Shown: positions 25,601 through 37,600 of the stretch, piece after piece
How the letters are laid out: each line of letters opens with the position of its first letter
Position numbering within the stretch: the stretch's first letter is position 1
Assembly (NCBI GenBank): GCA_944739405.2
Contig: OX123187.2
Coordinates: 45,798,394 to 45,862,393, forward strand
Origin: Euclidia mi
Lineage: Eukaryota; Arthropoda; Insecta; Lepidoptera; Erebidae
Length of the DNA stretch: 64,000 nt
Reading direction: 5' to 3'
Position numbers and translations under genes: made by a program
The notes under the pieces: model-generated
What the model saw: the letters and a program-made list of their open reading frames with translations, nothing else
Told to the model about the DNA's origin: nothing
The model's database searches: none

Positions 25601-28600
25601 CTCAATAATATTCTTGAAAGAGTTAGGTATGAGGTATGCCAGCACGCACTTTGCCAGCGTGGTGGACTATGGCCTAACCGTTCTCATAATGCGAACAGGA
25701 CTGTGCCCAAGAGTGAATCAAACTTAAACAAGGCTGACAGTGAAACAAAAAAAATATGTAAAATCGGTGCACAATCAGAGAAGTATCAGCATCAGTAGGT
25801 GCATTTATATCCATTAGTACAAGCTCTACTTAGTTTGAGTTGAGACTAGACCGTGTTGTGTTTATATGGTAGACCAGAGGACGCCAGCAGCTACGTCTGC
25901 ATTTTTTTTTTAATTTACCCATTTTGGCCGATCCCGAGGGAATTTCAGGAAATCCCTTCTTAGTGCACCCCTACGGTCCCCAAGGAACATACGTGCCAAA
26001 TTTCAGCTTCCTGCGCCCAATAGTTTAAGCTGTAGCTTGTCTGTCAGTCAGTCAGTAACGCAAGGATGTTATATATACAGATATGATTACTATTATAACT
26101 ATCTCTATATCTATATACCTACGTATACATATATATAAATTCATTTCCTATTCCCCTCCATCAAAACACAAATAATGTTCTCAAATGGTAAACCGACAGC
26201 TTTCTCGAAATATGAAAACTCGTCGATATGATTAAGTTGAAGTGAGATGCAGCTTATACATATTCAGTGTGCATACGGTGTGAACAACGGGCTTAGTCGC
26301 AAAATACAGCTCAGGGTTCACGACTTGAGGGAGTTTCCCACAGTTTTGGGAAAATAAAACTAGCTAAAACGAAAATAATCGGTTTGGTGGGTGTTGAGCT
26401 ACGCACAATGTCGGATTATGTTGATTAGATATGCTGCCTCTAACTCTACTCAATGGAAAATGGTTTTGAGCTTGCAAATATCGTACTTATGCTTGCTTTG
26501 CCAAACATATTTTTAGCAAGTAGGTACTTACAGTTAAATCGCTAACTAACGAAGATTATATTATTATTCGTATTCTAGTTTGCCGCAGATTCCTATTTGT
26601 AGGAGAATTAAAGAGAAAATACCAAATTAATACACAAAGCTCAATAAATGCTGAATTCAATATTCGATCTATCCATTTTTTGAGATTTTAGATTCGTTTT
26701 TGACATAAACTCCATACAAAACTCAAATCTCATAAGCTAGAAGGTAATCACTATTGCAGTTATTGTATGCTTTCAACCCCTGTTTTTATTTATTTCCCGT
26801 AAGACAACCTAAGCATCTCTTTTTATTGCTCGGCGAGTGATCGATCCCGGCTATCCCGTGAAAATCGATCACCCGTGCGACACCCGGCAATACCGCTAAA
26901 CTCCAAAGTGTAATTTGGGTAATTTTACCATGAAAGTAGTTGGCAACCCTGCTGCAGCTAGGGAACGCGATGCAGCGTCGTGCAATAACACCGCGCATCT
27001 GTGACAACTGACACCCGATACCTTCCGCAACATCTGCCGCGGATACTCCACCATATAATGGAATATTACGGTGTGGAAATGTTGTAGTATTGTTCGAAGA
27101 TTAATTATATTCAACTGTACGGTAGCATAAGAAATAAACGGAACGATTTACCTATGTAGGTAATTGTGGCAAGTCCGTAGCAAAAGATTTTTTTTTCTGT
27201 TTGACTGATACACTTTTACGGGAAAGCCTGTGGCCTGGTCTTGTCAAGAGTTGTCGCAGCTATCTCTAACTTCCAAAATATATTCATGAGCTTTCGATGC
27301 AAATACATAAAGCGCCAGCGTGGTGAAATCGTGGATTCGGCTCAGTAGTATGTTATAAGAAATATAAATTGCCTGAAATCGTTCCAGGATACATTGAAAT
27401 AAATAAAATTGTTGAAGGTGCATGAAATGGCCTCTCTCTGGCCATAATGATACGAAAAAATGACGAAATTATATTAGTTACATAACTAATTATGCTAGCA
27501 CAAACCCTGTAGCCAGCACATGGGCACAAAACTCTTGATCAATTTGCGGTCGTGTCCGAATGTCCCATGCGACACCTGAGCGCGGCAGTGAGCGATGTTC
27601 TCGTTACATTAGTGCGCGCCTACAGATTCCGCCGAACAAACGAGCCAGTGTGATGCCCCCAAATCGTAAGAGACCAGAATATAACGTCCGCCTCACTCTA
27701 AACATTCTTATGAAACATAAATCAGCCTCGCGCCAGCCCGCCTGAGTGGAAGTCAAATTATTCAGGGCACCGTCCGACGTAGGTAAGTGTACGTGAAAAT
27801 TTCGGAGAGCACCGCGAAAAAAGGTCGTTCCCGATTATGAGCACGCCTTGACTTTAAGTCGGTATAAAACGGAATGCTTTTTATTACCTTATATAAGGAA
27901 GTTATAATGTGTTAAGGCTTTACTACTTTAATGCTAACGTGAATAATTTACTGCACAAGAATGTATTGACATAAAAGATTATGCAGACTACGGGTATTTA
28001 TTTGTTTAACGAAATGTCCCCTTAAAGTGTTCGACAATAGTCCGCCGACGAAGTGCGCTGTGTTTGCACTCGACTATAGTTTTGAAACCACAGCCATGGT
28101 ACGACGATGTGGGTAAACCAAATAGGTAAACCTGCGATGAATTTAAAACATAATACAGAGGACTATGTAGTTCCTACTCAATACTCATATATAGAAAACA
28201 TGAAGGTGTTTTTCGTTAGCTTTTGATAACAAACCGCATGCTTGGGCCATAGAAGGTGACAAAGCAGACCGCCTTTGCTAAGAAGTAAGGACAATATCTT
28301 TCATTAGAACCATGCGCCTCTTCTGCTTTACTACTTTTAGATGAATACTTGAAAGAAAAATAAAGTTGATTACTGTTCGATTTGTGTTTGCCATAGATTT
28401 TATAGCTAGGGGCTATTAATGATCACTTAAATCGTAAAGAGTCGCTCATTTACCGAGAGGGTGTTCACTAAAGATCCCTAAGTGTATTTTACAGCTAAAC
28501 ATCGTAGGCTCGACCTAAAATATCAGAGTGGCCTAACATCCCAAAAGCTATTTGACTTTGCAAGAGCTGAACAACTCGTGCTTTTAAATATTTAAAGGGA

Positions 28601-31600
28601 AACAAGATTGTGCTCTTGCGAAAAACGCCGCGCCAATTAGTGTTTTGTCGAAATATTTAGACGGCGGCACTCCATTCTCGTTGATATCACAGTCGAAATA
28701 CGAAAACACTTTTAATTATAACCCACCGTCAGCAAAATTTCAAGACTCTCGGAGGAAAAAATTACGAGAATTGAAATTTATCGATTATTAGGGGAACGAC
28801 CATTCTCGGTGAGTGTTTTTTTCATAAAGTGAGTCGTGCTGTTTGGTATAAAAATAATATGCACGAAAGTGAAAATGGGAAATCGCCGAGTTACTTGGAT
28901 TAAAATAAAAATTACTTACATGCGTATTCGAAAGATTAATTGATATGCGATTCTGTACGACACTTAACTTATAAAGTATACTGAACTCTGAAGCTTATTT
29001 TACCGATAAGTACTATCTACACCAGACTATCTGATATAACATATGCTTAGTAGGTATTTAAGGTGTGCAGAGAAATATAAGATTCGCGCGAACATCGGGA
29101 CTCACGGGTCACTAGTAATGTTATATGGGCAATAACACTCAAGTAAAAGAGGTACATCCTGTTATTGCAGTAAAACTATACTCGATAACCTTTACGGTCA
29201 TGATTTAAAATAATGCGTCTAACGGTGTATTTAATACGCTTCCCACCACTCCTAAGTTATAAGTACGATTTACCATTCGCCAGTCATATTCAACATGGTG
29301 TTCCGAGCTTGTAGAGTTTTGGCGTCAGAGTCAGCGCCATTCGCTTTTCATGATAATTTTTTGGTTTAGTTGGATCGATAATAACAGCTTATGCCCTAAA
29401 TGACAGAAAGAAATCTAAATCATAACAGATATCAAGTGCCAGAAAAAAAAATTGTTTACTCCCAACAAGAAGGCTAAATTAATTTAATAACGCTGTTTGA
29501 CTGTAGGGACAAGAACAACTTAAGTCTCCTAGTCTAAGCTGGGAACTACTGTTTACAAATCAAACAACGGAAAATGATAATAGACGAAAGTCCAGAGATG
29601 AATACAGAATCAGCCGATTTTAAATACCTAATTATGAGAAGATTTAAACGCAAACTAGTAGGTACCTAACTTAAAGTAACCCCACTTTCTACTACAATGA
29701 TAAAAAAATCGGGCAAGTGCGAGTCTAAACCGCGCACCGAGGTTTCCGTACGCATTTTACCTTATTTGAGGTTGGTGCTAATTACGCTAGTCCTCTAAAT
29801 CTGTATGAGCGCCCATACAACTTATAGGACTATCTTAAATTGAGTCTACTATGTATGTATGGGGACACCCTTAAATTTGCTAAGTCCACCCGTGCCTGAC
29901 AAAATCGGTGGTGACACACGGACAGACAGACAGACGGACAAGAAAGTGATCTTATAAGGGTTCCTTTTTTTACCTTGTGAGGTACGGAACCCTAAAAACT
30001 AAAGATATGATAAAGTTTGTGGAGATAGATGTTTGTTACTCTTTCTTGCAAAATCTACTCAACGGATTATGATGAAACTATACAGTAATATAGCTATCAT
30101 TTATCAGAATAACACATACGCTACCATCCGTCCCGATAACTGACACTGACGTGGACGAAGACGCGGGCGAATCTAACAACTTATACAGAAGAAGTAGGTA
30201 TGTACTTATAGCAATAAAAGTAACAATTGTTTGCCGAGAATTTGCGAGGACACAAAAGCTTTTTTATTTATTTATAGAATCTTCCTGTTTACCTTCGCCT
30301 CTCTTAAGTGACAGTACGAAATGTTTGTGAAATAACGTTATTACGTCTCTAACCCAATACCGAATTGGAGACGAGGTCTTAGGTATAAAAATATATCAAA
30401 GGTAGGAAATAAGAATAGATATGTACATAAATATGACATGGCATCACTCTTAAATATCACGACGATTTATCATCATTTATTTATTTTATTTATTTATAGT
30501 CTCACACGCCTGTATCCCCGAATGGGCAGGCAGAGGTGTAAATATTACACCCACATTTTGGCATGAATTAAAAAATCTATATAATTATATCATCGTCTTT
30601 CTAGCACTATCCCGGCAACAAGCACGGCAACGGCAACGGCATACAAGCTTTTCGCCTAAGAGCCAGAGTCCGCTACAAAGTGTTACCAGATTTGTCAGAA
30701 TATTAGTTTTCATCACATAATTTTCTCGACGATTATGGCCAGGTTAAAGTGCCCATCAAACTTTGATTAATGAATTTTATTTTGGTAAGAATTCCTCAAC
30801 GAATAGTTAACAAAAGTATTCCTAAAGAAAGCTATCGTCTCACGTGAATCTACGTTCTGGCATTCAAAAGGTAACATCGCACTTTGGAAAAGATACGTGG
30901 ACGATATCTTTAGTATCGTAAAAGGAGGTAAGCAGGAAGTAGATCAATATGTGCAACACCTTAACTCCATTCATCCGAAGATGAGATTCACCTACGAAAT
31001 GGAAATTGACAGATCGTTGTCATTCTTGGATTTCAAAGTGACTGTGAGACCAGATGGGTCCTTAACACACTGCGTATACCGGAAGCCTACACACACAGAT
31101 AGATACCTGCACGCCACGTCGCACCACCATCCTCGACACCTGCAATCCGTTGTGACGTCACTAAAAAACAGAGCACACGACCTCTGTGACCCTGAGCATT
31201 TGAAGCTAGAGCCAGACCATGTTTAGGAGGTACTTAGGAAGAACGGATACCAGATACAACGTCGAATGACGCGGCCTATCAAGCGAGATAAACATCCGGC
31301 GGTAAATAGACAACCTACCTACATGCCCTAAAGCTCTACATTAGTGGTGTTATGGATAAAATAGGAGCAAAGTGAAAAAAATACTCCATTCCGACCGTAT
31401 TTACACCAGGGGCCAAAGTATACAACATGGTGGGCACACCAAAGAATGTTCTACCGCTACAAACCCCAGGTGTCTATAAAATCAACTGCAACTGCGGAAG
31501 CTCTTACATAGGGCAAACGAAGCGGACCATCGCCGAACGTATAAAGGAGCACATCGCAGCTGTAAAGAACCGTCAAACGAACAAATCGGCGATTGCGGAA

Positions 31601-34600
31601 CATTTACTTCAATCGGGCACCAATGATTGAATTTCATCGTCCCCAAGTCCTCTCCACGGAATGCCACTTTTACACAAGAGTTGTGCGTGAAGCGATCGAA
31701 ATCAGGCGTGGAATCCAGTGATCCGGTTAACAACACCCTACTTTAATGCGCAGTCGGCAAATGTTCAATATACAGATCACAGATGAGACAAGTATCAGAT
31801 ATAGCGTATTCGTCCAACTAAGCGTGGCACGTTGACAGCTATGTGTGCGTGACCTTTGGCGACTGGCACTGTACGGACACACGCGTCTATGTGTGTGTAA
31901 AGTTGCCAGATTATGAATAATCTCCCAGTATTTTGCATATAGTTATGTAATATTCTTATATTCATTTGCGGTTTTGAAGAATTTACCATGGATTTAATTA
32001 ATGCTTTTATAAATACATTTCTTAAATGTAGGTACCGAGTTAAGTTTTAACTACTTCGTAAATCTTAAATCTGTATATAATTATGTATAAAATCCTTGCG
32101 TTACTGACTGACTGACAGATAAGCTACAGCCGAAACTACTCGGCGCATGAAGCTGAAATTTAGCATGTATGTTTCTTGGGAACCGTAGGGGTGCACTAAG
32201 ACGGGATTTCTCGAAATTCCCACGGGATCGGGCAAAACGAGAAATACGAAAATATGTGCGTGCGAAGCCGCTGGCGTCGATTAGTTGAGAAATAAATAGT
32301 ATGTATGTACACACGGCACCAAGTCAAGCTAAACAGTTGTTGTACGATTTTGATACTTATTCCCTACGCCATAAGTATGTATGTATACACGGCGCCAAGT
32401 CATGCTAAACAGTTGCTGTACGATTTTGATACTTATTCCCTACGCCATAAGTATGTATGTACACACGGCGCCAAGTCAAGCTAAACAGTTGCTGTACGAT
32501 TTTGATACTTATTCCCTACGCCATAAGTATGTATGTACACACGGCGCCAAGTCAAGCTACACAGTTGCTGTACGATTTTGATACTTATTCCCTAAGCCAT
32601 AAGTATGTATGTACACACGGCACCAAGTCAAGCTAAACAGTTGCTGTACGATTTTGATACTTATTCCCTACGCCATTAGTATGTATGTATACAGGGCGCC
32701 AAGTCAAGCTAAACAGTTGCTGTACGATTTTGATACTTATTCCCTACGCCATAAGTATGTATGTACACACGGCGCCAAGTCAAGCTAAACATTTGCTGTA
32801 CGATTTTGATACTTATTCTTTACGCCATAAGAACGGTGCAAAGGTCAAAGTGTATAAGCTTGACGAGTAGCAGGGTGTACACGAATACTTGGATCGTTTG
32901 GGGATCGAACTCAAAACAATATTATGTAAGGTATATACTAATGGAAATTGAAATTCTATTACTATATTTATGAGAAAGAAGATATATCTACAATATACTT
33001 TTATAATACTGTAATGTATTTTTCATTAACATGACAATCATTATCACATAATCAATTGACAAGTGCATTTTCCCTAATTCAGGCAGAACGGCGTCGACAA
33101 AAACTGGCAACACTTACATATTTCTTGCACAAATACGAATTTTATCGAAATTAAATTAGGAAACAGTCAAATTATCAATGGTTACCTGTGAAAAGATATT
33201 CCATTTTCCTGTTTTTGTTTTTAGGAACAACTTTTACAGTGTTTAAGAACGCAAGACTGCATTTTGAGAATTTAAAAGTTGAAGTGATCGTGACGCGTGA
33301 ACTGTACGATGCGTCGTAGCGCACTGAGACGAGTTTGTATTCGCTTTTCAATTTTGTATTTGCTTTAGTGGCCGCACGCAACTGTGCCGTACGTTCCATC
33401 TGATACTAATTCTCTCATCTATGATACAGATACGGTTAGTGTGTTTTGCGCCGGCACTTCGAAAATCAACAACGCGGGGGTAGAAATAGAATCTTCTACC
33501 TCGCACTAGGAGACATGACATCGCTACACCAGTCAGCTTGCGACCACGGAACGTGCAACCGTCTCGAAACGTCAAGCAAAAATAAGGTATGTAAATACCT
33601 AATGCATGTTCGCGTTAATTCCCGTATAGATATATATTCTTAAACATGCAACGCGAGTGTTTAAAAGTAACATAGCATAGCTCAAAGATCTTTTGTTATG
33701 AAAATTCGATTAACTTGCATAATTTTCCAATGGGTCTCAAAAATTTGTAACGTAGAATATGCACATACATACATTTTTGATGTATTTATGTACACTCGCG
33801 GGTATACTTTTATGTTTCGTCCGAAAACAGTTATGGCTACATCAATTGCGTATGAAAATATTCCGGGTTCGTTATATATGATGATTTTGAAGTGGATTAA
33901 TTCCTTTAATTAATCATAGAACTACATAGTAACACCAAATATTTTTTTCTATTCTCTGGTTTGGTTCCTTCATTACATGTTATTTTATAAAAATCTTGAC
34001 TAGTGCCCGTTTTGTACATATGTACTTCTATCCACCTATTTGCTGATAGTCATCATCATCCTCCTAGCCTTATCCCAGTTTTAACCTGGGGTCCGCTTAC
34101 TAGTCTAACCGGAGTATTGCTGAATATTAGCTTTTCCACAGAGCGACTGCCTGTTTGACCTCCGCAACCCGAAGGGATAGCAATATTCCATGGTTTAGAC
34201 TAGTGTCAGTTATTTAGAAGAGACTGACGCCCTATAACGACTGTCAAAGATCTTCATGACAGCCGGGACCGACGGCTTAAAGTGCTCTCCGAGGCACGGG
34301 ACAAGCGATAATTAACTACACCTATTTGATGATAGTATTTGTGTAATTATATTCTTATGATAAGAATAGATATCAAATAATCTATCAAAAGCGATATTGG
34401 TAGATCCAATCACGTTATTTTTAACTAGTTATTACAGCTACAGCTTCCAGCGTTGTATCTAATCTAACCAGAGATACACTCAAATATACCTACTTACACA
34501 AAAATTTTATCAAAATTTGTCTAATAGTTTTGGAAACGTGTATATTTAAAGTGCTGTAATTATGGATTCCATCTCAAAGTAAAATCCGAATAACTTCACA

Positions 34601-37600
34601 GCTAAAACCGAGTCTGGCAATTCAACCGAATCGGAATTTGGGCGTTTTATATCAACATAAGTTCACACAGTTTTAAGAAATGGATGATTCAAAATCAGCC
34701 TGTATGGCCGCTTATCTGTTTATGGAATGTTAAAAACTCGTTAAAAGGCGGCTCCTTATCAAGTGTATGATCATTTGCCAGTTTTAAAACGCAATCACTA
34801 AGATGTGGCGATCGTAACATGCATGCTAAAGATTCTCAAAAGTAGCTACAGATAAAAAAATTGTATACACACAAATCTTTCATTTTATTTTTAATTCATT
34901 ATTAAAAGAAGAGTATTATTTTCTAACTAACGCAACTTGTACACCCATGTGATGGTACCTACGAATATTTTTAACGCGACTCAATTGCTTATCTAGTTAT
35001 TTGAATAGGTAAGTACATAAAATGCAAAATATCTTATAGGTATTTGCCCCAGTTTCATCATTTGTGATAACTAGACCTCGCTTGTAGCTTCCTTGAGGGA
35101 GGATCCTTCCTTATGGAATCACTAAAACACGATAGCATTATTTCAGCTTCTTGTGCCCAGTAGTTTCGGCTGCACGTTGTCTGTCAGTCAGTCAGTAACG
35201 TAAGAATTTTACATGTTTTGGTAATTTTGTACACAAATTAAATAGAAGAGTTTGTCTAGTATTGTTTTTGAGGCGATGTGTAAAGGTCAATATTGGGCAA
35301 AAATATTGTAGCATACCAAACAACGTAAATTTTAAAGTGTTAAAAAGCATATTTTGGATTGATTCTCATCATCAGCTCTGTATTTAGCCCTATACCTATA
35401 CTGTCCCACTGCTGGGCACGGGCCTCTTCTAACTAAGAGAAGGGTAAGGCCATAGTCTACCACGCTGGCCAAGTGCGGGTTGGCAGACTTTACATGTCTT
35501 TCGAGAACATTATGGACAACTCTCAGCAACGCAGGTTTCCTCACGATGTTTTCCCTCACCGATGAGCAAGCGATAATTAACCATTTAATACGCACAGTCA
35601 TTGGTGCGTGCTGTGAATTAGAACCCGAGACCCTCTGCGTAGCAGTCTGTCGGTCTCTCCACCAGGCTATCGCTGCTCTTGGATTGATTCTGCATGGTAA
35701 TTATTTATCGCTAAATATTCTGCCAAGTCTGTTAGACTATAAAGTGAACCCCAGTTACCAAGGTGAGTCTCCAGTCGGAACCGCGACGATGCAACGATGA
35801 TAAATGATAATTTTACGCACAAAATATCATGTTGACCTTTTCGAACAGAACTTTAAGTACGTGTATACTTTGTAAGCAACAGACATTTTCTTTGTTGCGT
35901 CGTAACTGGTTCAACAAAGTGAAAAATGTTGAGCCGCGTCTGTTCCTGAAGGATCGCCCACACAGAAACTTGATAGACATTTTAATAACAATTTTAATGC
36001 TCCGACTACCGAACATTTTGTGTTTACTTTTTAGGGTTCCGTACCTAAAAGGTAAAAAACGGAACCCTATTACTAAGCCTCCGCTGTCTGTCCGTCTGTC
36101 TGTCACCAGGCTGTACCTACCTATCTCATAAACCGTGATAACTAGAAAGGTGAAATTTGCACAAATTGTGTATTTCGGTTGCCGCTGACAAATAGGTACT
36201 AAAAATAAAAAAAAATGAAAATATTAAGGGGGGGAGGTCCCATACAAAAAACGTGTTTATTTTCGTACTTTTTGCTCAAAATTACTAACTGTAACAGGTA
36301 GACACTTTAAATTTTCACAGAATAAGTAGTTGTATATTACCTTTCAAAATTAATAATTAAATTTAAAAAAAGTAAATAATAAAGGGGGGCTCCCATACAA
36401 CAAACGTAATTTTTAAGCAATTTGTTACTCGATCTTAATAAACAGGTAGAAACTTAAAAAGTATTTAAGTATACATACAAATAGATGATGGTACGGAACC
36501 CTTCGTGCGCGAGTCCGACTCGCACTTGCCCAATTTTTGTATAATAATGTAGTAGGTAGATCGGAAATTGATTTGCGTGACCTAGTTAGATTTTTTGGAG
36601 TTTGTCCTGAAGTACTGAAGACATTAAATATCTGGTGAAGGATAGTTGGAGAGAACTTGATTTGATTAAGAGGGCGGTTGTTGCGATTTTCTGCTCCAAT
36701 ATTCTTAGAAAGTCTAAGCCTGTCAATTGAGCTTCCATTACCGCAGTGGCGTATTGTTATTACTTGATATTATGTACCTGAGTCCAGATCTGCGGAAATA
36801 ACAAGTCCCACCAAAAGTCTTAACGCTAACCTGTATCGCTTTGCCTAGACGGGCAAAGCGATATAGGTTAGCGTTCAATCTAGACGGAGATTGAAGAATC
36901 AGTAATAGGTTTAATAGATACTATATATATATATAAGCCTAGGTCAGGCACATGTATTTTATAAGTACCTATGTACTATGTAGCGGCTGCTGACGCTACA
37001 AAATATACAACGCGCGCTAATGTGTAAGCGCGGCGCAGTAGTCGCCTCCCTTTCATCCGTACAGTTAGGTTGTACCTTAGTAGTATATTTATAATTATCA
37101 CTAGTACCAGTATAGCATATACTTACATTTCGTATTTTGGATTCTTTATATATCTCTTGCAACGCACAGCTTCATATCCTCTACAAGTACTAGACTTTCT
37201 CCGTGGCCCCTCCTGCGTGAATTACACACCTAAACCTTCCTCCGGAATCACCCTATTTACTGGAGAAATCGCTACAAAAATCCGTTTGATACTTTTGAGT
37301 TAATCGCGTTCTTACAGTCTGGATTCAATGGGAACTATCAACGAGATCCATCATCAAGTAGATTGTACTTAATAATACGTTAACAATTATGTTACCTACC
37401 TATACGAGACTCACTAGTTCCTACGACCACACACAAATGTGAATAATTCAACACATTATAATTAGCTTACATCATTAAGATACGGGGCGAGCTAATGAAA
37501 CCACGCTAAGATTGATGAGTCCCCGGCGTTTAAACTCTGTGTCTGAAACAAAATTACTGCAGTCAACGAATTATTTTCTGCTGAGGTGAGGGCTCTCTAA

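Larger units (their letters stand above)
30882..33667 (+). mobile_element. 5'-truncated Penelope-like retroelement insertion
   Basis: Unit 2 lacks 30882-33677; the insertion is bounded by TAACATCGCA (30872-30881) and TAACATAGCA (33668-33677), a 10-bp target duplication with one mismatch. The left part encodes reverse transcriptase and GIY-YIG segments. The right end (about 33535-33667) has CCGTCTCGAAACGTC and a TATGTAAATACC tail, resembling Penelope-like 3' regions as I recall them. A copy of the 205-bp repeat (32080-32287) and a 76-bp minisatellite lie inside. Confidence 0.7.
17036..33755. repeat. tandem duplication unit 1 inside the Sulf1 giant intron
   Basis: From AATATGCACATACATAC at 17036 this stretch runs collinear with 33756-43194. 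After subtraction of insertions unique to this copy (18443-20035, about 21297-24565, 29702-29993, 30882-33677) about 8.8 kb remain, matching unit 2 without its SINE. The units abut directly at 33755/33756. Most of the shared sequence is non-coding and contains older repeats. Confidence 0.9.

Noticed and set aside
27560..27745. 61-codon frame kept in part in both duplication units (also 40111-40317)
   Set aside because: The C-terminal ends differ by an indel and there is no recognisable domain; retention is explained by the recent duplication.
32298..32829. CRISPR array
   Set aside because: Units are contiguous with no unique spacers, in a eukaryotic genome.
32381..32973. open frames across the 76-bp array
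   Set aside because: By-products of a non-multiple-of-three minisatellite; they shift frame every unit.
36151..36470. coding part within the CGGAACCC-type repeat
   Set aside because: No open frame; similarity between copies is limited to non-coding text.
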